23,539 nucleotides of DNA, taken from the NCBI GenBank assembly GCA_027489295.1, contig JAIYAA010000306.1, forward strand, positions 1 to 23,539. Direction: 5' to 3'. This DNA is from Sphingomonadales bacterium (GTDB lineage Bacteria; Pseudomonadota; Alphaproteobacteria; Sphingomonadales; Sphingomonadaceae). Below the pieces are notes generated by a model. The model saw only the letters and a program-made list of their open reading frames with translations, did no database searches and was not told the origin of the DNA. Position numbers and translations under genes: made by a program. Shown here piece by piece: positions 16,031 through 23,539 of the stretch (positions are counted from its first letter, which is position 1; each line of letters begins with the position of its first letter).

Positions 16031-17277
16031 ATGGCACGTATCCAGACCCCCCAGCGCATTCGGGGCACCCAGGACATTTTCGGCGAAGACCAGCGGCGTT
16101 TCGCCGTGGTGCTCGACGCGTTCGACCGGGTGCGCAAGCTCTACTGCTTCCAGCGGCTCGAAATCCCGATCTTTGAGGCGACCGGCGTGTTCGCCCGCTC
16201 GATGGGCGAGACCTCGGATGTCGTCTCCAAGGAGATGTACACCTTCGAGGATCGCGGCGGCGATTCGATCACGCTGCGCCCCGAATTCACCGCCGGCATC
16301 GCGCGGGCCTATATCAGCGAGGGCTGGCAGCAGTTCGCGCCGCTGAAGGTCGCGACCTCGGGCCCGGTGTTCCGCTACGAGCGCCCGCAAAAGGGCCGCT
16401 ATCGCCAGTTCCACCAGATCGACGCCGAGATCCTCGGCGCGCCCGAACCCGCTGCCGATGTCGAGCTGCTGGTGCTGGCCGACCAGCTGCTCAAGGAACT
16501 GGGAATCGCCGACGGCGTGACGCTCCAGCTTAACACGCTGGGCGATGCCGCGACCCGCGACGCCTGGCGCACCGCGCTGGTCGCGCATTTCGAGGCGCAC
16601 AAGGCCGAGCTGTCCGAGGACAGCTTGGCGCGTCTGGAAAAGAACCCCTTGCGCATCCTCGATTCGAAGGACCCGCGCGACCGCCCGATCGCCGACAGCG
16701 CGCCGGACATCGACGCCTATCTCACGCAAGAGGCCGCCGCCTTCTTCAAGGCGGTGACCGACGGGCTCGACGCGGCGGGCGTCGCCTGGACGCGCAACGC
16801 GCGGCTGGTGCGCGGGCTCGATTATTATCGCCACACCGCGTTCGAGTTCGTCACCGATCGGCTCGGCGCGCAGGGCACCGTGCTGGCCGGCGGCCGCTAT
16901 GACGGGCTGATCGGCTCGCTCGGCGGCCCCGAGACGGCGGGCGTGGGCTGGGCAGCCGGTGTCGAGCGGCTCGCGATGCTGATCGAGGAGCCCAAGGCGG
17001 CAGCCATCCAGGTTTATGTCGTGGTCGAGGACGATCGCGTGCAGGCGGACGGCGTGCGTGCGGTCTCGGCGCTGCGCCGCGCCGGGCTGGCGGCCGAGCT
17101 GCTCGCCACCGGCTCGCCGCGCAAGCGGTTCGACAAGGCGGTGAAGAGCAACCCCGATGCGCTGCTGTCGCTGGGCGTCGCCGATGGCGTCATGTCCAAG
17201 CGGCTCAAGGTCAATGCCGGCGACGCCGCCGCGATCGACGCGGTGCTGGCCGGCATCGCTTGGGGTGGCCCGACCGA

Positions 17278-17281
<4 letters not shown>
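16031..17281 (+). CDS. hisS: Histidyl-tRNA synthetase
   Basis: A 416-residue class II aminoacyl-tRNA synthetase that charges tRNA-His. [10 protein letters not shown] is at 11-20, motif 2 is [21 protein letters not shown] (111-131, split here by a flexible loop), and the histidine-specific [13 protein letters not shown] is at 261-273 with motif 3 near 305-315 ([11 protein letters not shown]). A C-terminal anticodon-binding domain follows (from about 330). The start at 16031 fits the family N-terminus; an in-frame ATG at 15992 lies just past the preceding hairpin and would add 13 atypical residues. The TGA overlaps the prfA ATG (ATGA), indicating a coupled translation-factor operon. Confidence 0.97.
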
Positions 17282-18351
<1,070 letters not shown>

Positions 18352-18360
18352 GATCCTGCC

Positions 18361-19185
18361 GTGAGCGACCGCAGCGTGCGTGCCGCGCTCGCCGACGCCA
18401 CCCGGCAGCTCGACGCCGTATCCGATACCGCCCGGCTCGATGCCGAGCTGCTGATGGCGCACGCGCTCGGCACGACCCGCGACAGGCTGCTGCTGGGCCG
18501 GTTGGAGGATGCCGAACCCCTAGGCTTTGCCGCACTGGTGGCGCGCCGGATGACCCACGAACCGATCGCCTATATCACCGGCACCCGTGCCTTCTGGACG
18601 ATCGACCTCGCGGTCGGTCCCGGCGTGTTGATCCCGCGTCCGGACAGCGAGACGCTGATCGAAACCGCGCTCGCCTGGTTCGACGGCCGCGCACCGGCGC
18701 GAATCCTCGATCTGGGCACCGGGCCGGGCACGCTGCTGCTCGCCGCGCTCGCCGAATGGCCGGAGGCGCAGGGGCTGGGCGTTGATGCGTCGAAGGTTGC
18801 GCTCGACTATGCCCGCCGCAATGCCGAGGCGCTGGGCATGGCGAACCGGGTCGAGCTTCGCCGCGGCGACTGGAGCGCCGGTCTGGAAGGTCGCTTCGAC
18901 CTGATCCTCGCCAACCCGCCCTATATCGGCACCGGGGAGCCGCTGCCGCCGCAGGTCCTGGACCACGAACCTTCGCAAGCGCTGTTCGCTGGCCCGGATG
19001 GCCTGGACGATTATCGCCGGATCGTGCCGGCGCTGCCCGGCCTGCTCGCGCCCGGCGGCGTGGCGGTTCTCGAGATCGGCTGGACCCAGGCCGACGCGGT
19101 TTCTTTGCTGGCAAAGGATCACGGCCTTACGCCAAGCGTCTATAAAGACATGGGTGGACGGCCGCGCGTAGTCCGGCTCACTTGA
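18361..19185 (+). CDS. prmC: Release factor glutamine N5-methyltransferase (PrmC/HemK)
   Basis: A 274-residue S-adenosylmethionine-dependent methyltransferase that modifies the Gln of the GGQ motif in release factors. It has the N-terminal helical domain, the family signatures HEPIAYITG (66-74) and IPRPDSE (91-97), the SAM-binding DLGTGPGTLLLA (117-128) and the catalytic NPPY (185-188). The start is GTG at 18361, 9 bp after the prfA stop; no in-frame ATG gives a better N-terminus. Its position directly behind prfA, its substrate gene, is a widely conserved pairing. Confidence 0.95.
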   Translation: MSDRSVRAALADATRQLDAVSDTARLDAELLMAHALGTTRDRLLLGRLEDAEPLGFAALVARRMTHEPIAYITGTRAFWTIDLAVGPGVLIPRPDSETLIETALAWFDGRAPARILDLGTGPGTLLLAALAEWPEAQGLGVDASKVALDYARRNAEALGMANRVELRRGDWSAGLEGRFDLILANPPYIGTGEPLPPQVLDHEPSQALFAGPDGLDDYRRIVPALPGLLAPGGVAVLEIGWTQADAVSLLAKDHGLTPSVYKDMGGRPRVVRLT

Positions 19186-19209
19186 AACTACGCGCAAACG
19201 TCACATATT
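19182..19209 (+). promoter_or_regulatory. Candidate sigma-70-type promoter for the DUF4167 gene
   Basis: TTGAAA (19182-19187) and CATATT (19204-19209) are separated by 16 bp, the best -35/-10 match in the region and at a local AT-rich dip. The -35 overlaps the prmC stop codon. It would give a transcript with a leader of about 230 nt. Confidence 0.42.
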
Positions 19210-19448
19210 TCTGCTTGGAGAATGGTACGCCAGCGGCTAGAAGAAAGCCGGGGCGAGGCACCTTCAACCAAGTTGTTGAGATAAAGGGCTGAGGCCCGAC
19301 TCCATGGTCATGTGTGCCGCTGCAGTCCGGCGGCCGTGGCAAGCGGAAGGTTCTGGGCACGCCCGGCATCCTCCGCAAACGTAACCCTGCATCCGGAACC
19401 TCGATGGATCGACGGACGGCTTTGTAAAGACAGGACAACGAGACCTTG
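19210..19448 (+). promoter_or_regulatory. Long, possibly structured 5' leader of the DUF4167 gene
   Basis: This 239-bp non-coding stretch contains three successive small perfect inverted repeats: TCAAC-6-GTTGA (19264-19279), GGGC-4-GCCC (19286-19297) and GCCGC-9-GCGGC (19316-19334). No convincing small gene, tRNA or known riboswitch core is recognised. An RNA leader controlling the RNA-binding-like downstream protein is possible but unproven. Confidence 0.35.
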
Positions 19449-20270
19449 ATGAACAATCGTCAGGCCGGCCGCCGTCGCGGTCGGGGCGGCCAGCAACAGC
19501 GCCAGGGCGGAAGCTCGAACAATCAGGGCAATGGTAGTCGGATCGATAACCGCGCGCGTGGTAACGCCGCCCAGTTGCTTGAGAAATACAAGAACCTGGC
19601 GCGCGATGCTCAGATGCAGGGCGATCGGGTCAACGCGGAATATTATCTGCAGTTCGCGGATCATTATTTCCGCGTTCTGAACGAGAACCGCTCGCGCTTC
19701 GAAGAACAGAATCAGCAGCGCCGCCAGCGCGAAGACTTCGACGGTGACGACGAAGAGTTCGAGATGGAAGGCGAAACCGGCCGCGAGGACGAGGGCGAAG
19801 CCCCCCGCCAGCAGCAGCCGCGCCGCGAACGCGAACCGCGCTTCGAGCGTGAAGCGCGCGAGCCCCGCGGTGACCGCGAACCGCGCGAACCGCGCGCAGA
19901 GCGTGAGCCGCGCGAAGCCCGCGAGCAGCGCAGCTATCGCGAGGACCGGCCGGAGCGCCAGGATCGCCGCGAGCGTAGCAACGGCACCGCCGCGAACGGC
20001 CACGCCAATGGCCAGGCGGTAGAGGCAGCGCAGGCCGAAGCGTCGACCCCGGTCGAAGCGCCCATCGCCGAGGAGGCGCCGCGCCGCCGCGGTCGTCCGC
20101 GTCGCGAGGCACCGGTCGAGGCCGAGACGAGCCATGGCATCGACGTCGCGATCCTCCCCCCCGCCATCGGTGCCGACCCGGCGCCGGCAGCGGACGACGA
20201 AGAGGCTCCGAAGAAGCCGCGCCGCCGCCGCGTCGCCAAGAGCGACGAGGCCGAAGCACCCGCCGCCTGA
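19449..20270 (+). CDS. DUF4167 protein with disordered Arg/Glu-rich tail
   Basis: A 273-residue protein typical of alphaproteobacteria, function unknown. A basic Arg/Gly/Gln-rich N-terminus (1-35) leads into the conserved DUF4167 helical block (about 34-80), which begins RGNAAQLLEKYKNLARDA and includes EYYLQFADHYFRVLNEN. The rest is predicted disordered: an acidic patch (98-115), an array of EPRE/EREPR-like repeats (about 120-165) and an AT-hook-like RRRGRPRR (212-219). It ends in a KKPRRRR basic cluster near the C-terminus. The composition suggests nucleic-acid binding, which is inference. ATG 19449 is chosen over the adjacent TTG. It has its own strong terminator and probably its own promoter, so it is likely monocistronic. 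Confidence 0.9.
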   Translation: MNNRQAGRRRGRGGQQQRQGGSSNNQGNGSRIDNRARGNAAQLLEKYKNLARDAQMQGDRVNAEYYLQFADHYFRVLNENRSRFEEQNQQRRQREDFDGDDEEFEMEGETGREDEGEAPRQQQPRREREPRFEREAREPRGDREPREPRAEREPREAREQRSYREDRPERQDRRERSNGTAANGHANGQAVEAAQAEASTPVEAPIAEEAPRRRGRPRREAPVEAETSHGIDVAILPPAIGADPAPAADDEEAPKKPRRRRVAKSDEAEAPAA

Positions 20271-20291
20271 GGCTTCGGGAAACCGAACCGC

Positions 20292-20327
20292 AAAAGGCCC
20301 GCTTCCGAAGAGGAGGCGGGCCTTTTT
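20292..20327 (+). terminator. Rho-independent terminator after the DUF4167 gene
   Basis: A 15-bp stem (AAAAGGCCCGCTTCC / GGAGGCGGGCCTTTT, one G-T pair) closes a 5-nt GAAGA loop and ends in a T5 run. It begins 21 bp past the stop codon and is the clearest intrinsic terminator in the window. Confidence 0.93.
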
Positions 20328-20381
20328 CATGGTGCACGGACCATGATTGCAGATCGAAGCGAAAGCGCGCAGCGTGTGCGG

Positions 20382-20729
20382 ATGAAGCGCGCCGCCTCAG
20401 CCTTGGCTTCAGTTGCGCTGTTGGCGCTGTCCGCATGCAATCCGCCTGTGTCGCGGCCGCTGGCGATCTTCCGGAATGTGGAAAAGCCGGGAGATTGGGA
20501 GGACGAGGTTTCCGCCAGCTACCCGCGGGTTCGCGACATTCCGCCCTTTGTCCGGAAGGGGGACCATGTCTATCTGCTGGCGCAAGTGACGCAGGCGCGT
20601 GCCTTGTCGACGGAGGTTGTGTTCCTGGAACCGATCACCGCGGCGCGGATCAAAAGCCTGCAGGCGCAGCATCCCGAACTCGGTCCCCTGCTTGTCCACG
20701 CAGCGCCGGTGGACAGTAGCAGGCACTGA
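20382..20729 (+). CDS. Small predicted lipoprotein, function unknown
   Basis: A 115-residue protein with a textbook lipoprotein signal (MKRAASALASVALLALSAC, Cys19 in lipobox LSAC). The mature part is short and mixed alpha/beta, with FRNVEKPGDWEDEVSASYPRV and KGDHVYLLAQV, which I do not recognise as a named family. An upstream in-frame ATG at 20343 would place 13 polar residues before the signal, so 20382 is preferred although neither has a clear Shine-Dalgarno. It follows the DUF4167 terminator and precedes the DUF4139 pair by 68 bp, possibly as an envelope-related group. Confidence 0.75.
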   Translation: MKRAASALASVALLALSACNPPVSRPLAIFRNVEKPGDWEDEVSASYPRVRDIPPFVRKGDHVYLLAQVTQARALSTEVVFLEPITAARIKSLQAQHPELGPLLVHAAPVDSSRH

Positions 20730-20797
20730 AACCCCTGGCCCAACCCGCTGAACCTGCTACCATCGCCGCAACAATCCGGTTTCGGGGGAGGATCGGC

Positions 20798-22180
20798 ATG
20801 CGGCGTGTGGTGTGGCTCTTGGCGGCGGCGTGGCCGTTCGCGGCGCAGGCGCAGCAGATCCCCGCGCCCGACCAGACCGCGCAGGGCGATCTCGCCATCA
20901 CCATCTACCAGAACAACCAGGCGCTGGTGCAGGACGTGCGCACGCTCAGCCTCGCCGCCGGCCGGGTGCGGCAGGAATTCCCCGACGTTTCCGCGCAGAT
21001 CCGCCCGGCGACGGTAACGCTCTCGGGCCCGGGCATCGGCATCGTCGAGCAGAATTTCGATTACGACCTGCTCACCCCCTACAAGCTGATGGAAAAGGCG
21101 GTGGGCTCGGTCGTCACCATCGTGCGCACCAACCCCGCCACCGGCGCCGAGACGCGCGAGCAGGCGCGGGTGCTTTCGGCCAATGGCGGCATCGTCCTCC
21201 AGATCGGTCCGCGCATCGAGGTGCTGCGCGACGACGGCCTGCCGGTGCGGGTGATCTTCGACAAGGTGCCGGAGAATCTGCGGGCTCGGCCCACCCTCTC
21301 GGTTACCCTCCAGGTGGCGAGCGCCGGCCGGGTGCCGGCAACGCTCTCCTATCTCACCCCCGGGCTGGGGTGGACCAGCGATTATGTGATGCTGTTCGAC
21401 GAGGCGAAGAGCGCGATCGACATGCAGGGCTGGATCACGCTCACCAACAATACGGGCACCACCTACACCAATGCGGACGTGACCCTGGTCGCGGGTGCAC
21501 CGAGCGGCGCCGCCGCCTTCGGCCGGCTCAACGACGTGGGCGTCGACACACCCGGCACCGAGACCGGCCCGCGGGAGCGGCTGGGCGACTATATTTTCTA
21601 TCCGCTGAATCGGCGCACGACGATCGCCAATGCCCAGCAGAAGCAGGTCAGCTTTCTAGACGTGAAGGGTGCGCCGGCGCGCAAGACCTATGAATGGACC
21701 AATGGCTGGCTGGGCTCGGACAACGATCCGCGCAGCGCCGCGACGGTCCTCAAATTCTCGACGTCCAAGAATGGCGGGCTGGGCGACCAACTGCCGAGCG
21801 GCACGATCCGCGTCTATATGCGCGACCGCAAGGGCGAGCCGCAGTTCATCGGCGAAAGCCGGGTGGAGGCCGCGCCGATGGGCTCGGCGATGTCGCTGCG
21901 CACCGGCGAGGCGTTCGACGTGAAGGGCGCGGCGGTGGTGGTCGAGCGCAAGAAGCTTTCCGCCAAGCGCTGGCGGACGACGATGCGCTATGACTTCACC
22001 AACGCCCGCGCCGATGCGGTGACGGTGGATCTGGCGCAGACCGGCCTGTGGGGCGATGTCCGCGTGCTGGAGCAGAGCCTTGCCGGCGAGCGCGTCTCTG
22101 CCGATCGCATGGAGTGGAAGGTGCCGGTGCCCGCCAATGGCAAGGCATCGGTGACCGTGGTGTTCGACAGCCGCTACTGA
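20798..22180 (+). CDS. DUF4139 domain protein, exported
   Basis: A 460-residue exported protein. A signal peptide ends near AAQA (about residue 17). The N-terminal region has the ITIYQNNQALVQDVRTL pattern typical of DUF4139 proteins, followed by the domain itself (about 165-455), with RPTLSVTL, LSYLTPGLGWTSDYV and GWITLTNNTGTTYTNADVTLVAG. No catalytic motif is apparent; the domain is probably a beta-sandwich envelope module of unknown role. GGGGAGGA 7 bp upstream supports the start. Only 4 bp separate it from the next gene, a paralogue, so the two form an operon. Confidence 0.88.
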   Translation: MRRVVWLLAAAWPFAAQAQQIPAPDQTAQGDLAITIYQNNQALVQDVRTLSLAAGRVRQEFPDVSAQIRPATVTLSGPGIGIVEQNFDYDLLTPYKLMEKAVGSVVTIVRTNPATGAETREQARVLSANGGIVLQIGPRIEVLRDDGLPVRVIFDKVPENLRARPTLSVTLQVASAGRVPATLSYLTPGLGWTSDYVMLFDEAKSAIDMQGWITLTNNTGTTYTNADVTLVAGAPSGAAAFGRLNDVGVDTPGTETGPRERLGDYIFYPLNRRTTIANAQQKQVSFLDVKGAPARKTYEWTNGWLGSDNDPRSAATVLKFSTSKNGGLGDQLPSGTIRVYMRDRKGEPQFIGESRVEAAPMGSAMSLRTGEAFDVKGAAVVVERKKLSAKRWRTTMRYDFTNARADAVTVDLAQTGLWGDVRVLEQSLAGERVSADRMEWKVPVPANGKASVTVVFDSRY

Positions 22181-22184
22181 TCCG

Positions 22185-23539
22185 ATGCTCGCGCGCATCG
22201 CCTTCGGTATCCTCGCCCTCGTTGCCGCCGCCCCGGCGACGGCGCAGGCGCTGGTCGTGTCCGAGAAACCGGATGCGGTGGCGGTGACGCTCTATCGCGG
22301 CACCGGGGCGGAAGTTCGAGAAGGCTGGCCGCGCGGCTATGCGCTGGTCACCGAGACGCGGACGATCACGCTGCCGGCGGGCCCGTCGGTGATCCGCTTC
22401 GTCGGCGTGTCCGAAGGGATGATGCCGGAAACCGCGATCGTCACCGGTCTGCCGCGCGGGGTGGGCGAGAAGAATCGCGATGCCCGCCTGCTCGGCCCGG
22501 CGACGCTGGTCGACGCCTATCTCAAGCGCAGCGTGCTCGTCCGCCGCACCGATCGCGCCACCGGCAAGGTCACCGAGAGCGAGGCGGTGATTCAGTCCGG
22601 CCCGAACGGCGGCGTGCTGCTCAGTACGGCGCAGGGCGTGGAGGCGCTCGGCTGTTCCGGTCTGCCGGAGGCGATCCGCTATCCGGGCGTCCCCGAAACG
22701 CTCGCCGCCAAGCCCACCCTGTCGGTGACGAGCGATGCGGTGACCGCGCAGACGGTGACGGTCCAGCTCTCCTATCTCGCCCAGGGATTCGACTGGTCGG
22801 CCAATTATGTCGCGCGGCTGGGCGAGGGGGATACGCTCGACCTGTTCGGCTGGATGACCGTGATCAACGGCGGCAGCCAGGGCTTTGCCGATGCGCGCAC
22901 CAGCGCGGTCGCGGGCAAGCTCAACAAGGGCCGGGCGGCGTCGTTGCCGCGCGGGGAGCCGACGGAGTTGCGCCTGCAATGCTGGCCGCTGGGCAATACG
23001 TCGATGGCCGGCCCGCCGCCGCCCGCTCCGGCGGTCGCGACGGAATATAGCGAGGGCATGGAGATCGTCGTCACGGCGAGTCGTCGCTCGCGGGTTCAGG
23101 CTGCACCCCCGCCTCCACCACCGCCCGCGCCCGCACCGGCGATGATGGCCGAGCAGGAGGAACTGGGCGACCTCAAGCTCTACCGCGTGCCTGAGCCGGT
23201 GACCGTCGCCGCGCTGTCCACCAAGCAGGTAGCGCTGCTCCACCGCGAATCGGTGAAGGTCGCGCGCCTCTATCGCGGCAGCTTCACGCCCTTCCGCACC
23301 AACGAAGGCGACGCGCGCCCGCCGAGCCGCCCCACCCAGATCGTGCTGCGCACCGAGAACCGAACCAGCGAGGGGCTGGGCCTGCCGCTGCCCGCCGGCA
23401 AGCTGGCGCTGTTCGCGGATCGTGCCGGCGCGCCGGTGCTGCTCGGCGAATCGGATCTCGCCGATCGCGCGGTGGGGGACGAGGTGGAACTGCTTCCCGG
23501 CACCAGCAGCGATGTGCGCTACACCGTGATCGGCCGCCC
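22185..23539 (+). CDS. DUF4139 domain protein, second paralogue (cut by window end)
   Basis: An open frame of 451 codons with no stop before the window edge, so the C-terminus is missing. The signal peptide ends near AAPATAQA (about residue 21). It shares the DUF4139 core with the preceding protein: KPTLSVTS, LSYLAQGFDWSANYV and LFGWMTVINGGSQGFADA align with its counterpart. Unlike that protein it carries an insert (about 277-320) with two Pro/Ala-rich runs flanking EIVVTASRR (293-301), a string resembling the N-terminal TonB-box region of sphingomonad TonB-dependent receptors. The function is unknown. ATG at 22185 follows the upstream stop by 4 bp, suggesting translational reinitiation. Confidence 0.87.
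   Translation, partial: MLARIAFGILALVAAAPATAQALVVSEKPDAVAVTLYRGTGAEVREGWPRGYALVTETRTITLPAGPSVIRFVGVSEGMMPETAIVTGLPRGVGEKNRDARLLGPATLVDAYLKRSVLVRRTDRATGKVTESEAVIQSGPNGGVLLSTAQGVEALGCSGLPEAIRYPGVPETLAAKPTLSVTSDAVTAQTVTVQLSYLAQGFDWSANYVARLGEGDTLDLFGWMTVINGGSQGFADARTSAVAGKLNKGRAASLPRGEPTELRLQCWPLGNTSMAGPPPPAPAVATEYSEGMEIVVTASRRSRVQAAPPPPPPPAPAPAMMAEQEELGDLKLYRVPEPVTVAALSTKQVALLHRESVKVARLYRGSFTPFRTNEGDARPPSRPTQIVLRTENRTSEGLGLPLPAGKLALFADRAGAPVLLGESDLADRAVGDEVELLPGTSSDVRYTVIGR

Noticed and set aside
19186..19448. 4.5S RNA, tmRNA or tRNA in the DUF4167 leader
   Set aside because: None of the conserved cores of these RNAs is visible; only short hairpins are.
19308..20330. A 340-codon open frame on the minus strand, Ala/Leu/Phe-rich and seemingly hydrophobic
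   Set aside because: It is the antisense of the Arg/Glu-rich DUF4167 gene and runs through that gene's terminator. Its apparent hydrophobicity is a by-product of the repetitive codons opposite.

Overview
The window is GC-rich (roughly two thirds G+C) chromosomal DNA from an alphaproteobacterium, most likely a Sphingomonas-like member of the Sphingomonadales. This rests on the DUF4167 protein, the HisS-PrfA-PrmC order, the tandem DUF4139 proteins and a REP-like inverted repeat of a kind common in these genomes. It is inferred from gene content, not from a ribosomal marker. I see no phage, plasmid, insertion sequence or CRISPR array.

Layout. 4-77 is a tRNA-Gly(TCC) on the minus strand. 116-6054 (minus) is a complete tripartite RND efflux operon: periplasmic adaptor, inner-membrane pump and outer-membrane lipoprotein channel. 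6213-9037 is a divergent pair: a D-galactose/L-arabinose 1-dehydrogenase (minus) and an IlvD/Edd-family sugar-acid dehydratase (plus). 9061-9158 is the inverted repeat. 9182-11894 is an unrelated-looking block: an HxlR regulator divergent from a PRISE-type enone reductase, then a secreted DUF5694 protein. 11904-15942 completes the sugar locus: a GntR/FCD regulator divergent from an SGLT-type sodium/galactose symporter, followed by overlapping dgoK and dgoA. 16031-19185 is the housekeeping run hisS-prfA-prmC. 19449-20270 is a DUF4167 protein behind a long, probably structured leader. 20382 to the end holds a small lipoprotein and two tandem DUF4139 proteins, the last cut by the window edge.

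How the genes work together. The two sugar segments make an almost complete oxidative (De Ley-Doudoroff) galactose route: uptake, oxidation to galactonolactone, dehydration of galactonate to 2-keto-3-deoxygalactonate (KDGal), phosphorylation, and aldol cleavage to pyruvate and glyceraldehyde 3-phosphate. No lactonase is visible. The dehydratase belongs to the [Fe-S] IlvD/Edd family rather than to the enolase-superfamily DgoD. The two divergent promoter regions, 5.6 kb apart, share an inverted repeat with identical arms and spacing (ATAAGA-N10-TCCTAT). I propose it is the operator of the GntR regulator and ties the split locus into one regulon.

No wholly unprecedented system stands out. The most interesting leads are the shared operator and split galactose regulon, the one-cysteine HxlR regulator paired with an enone reductase, the DUF4167 leader, and a TonB-box-like motif inside a DUF4139 protein.
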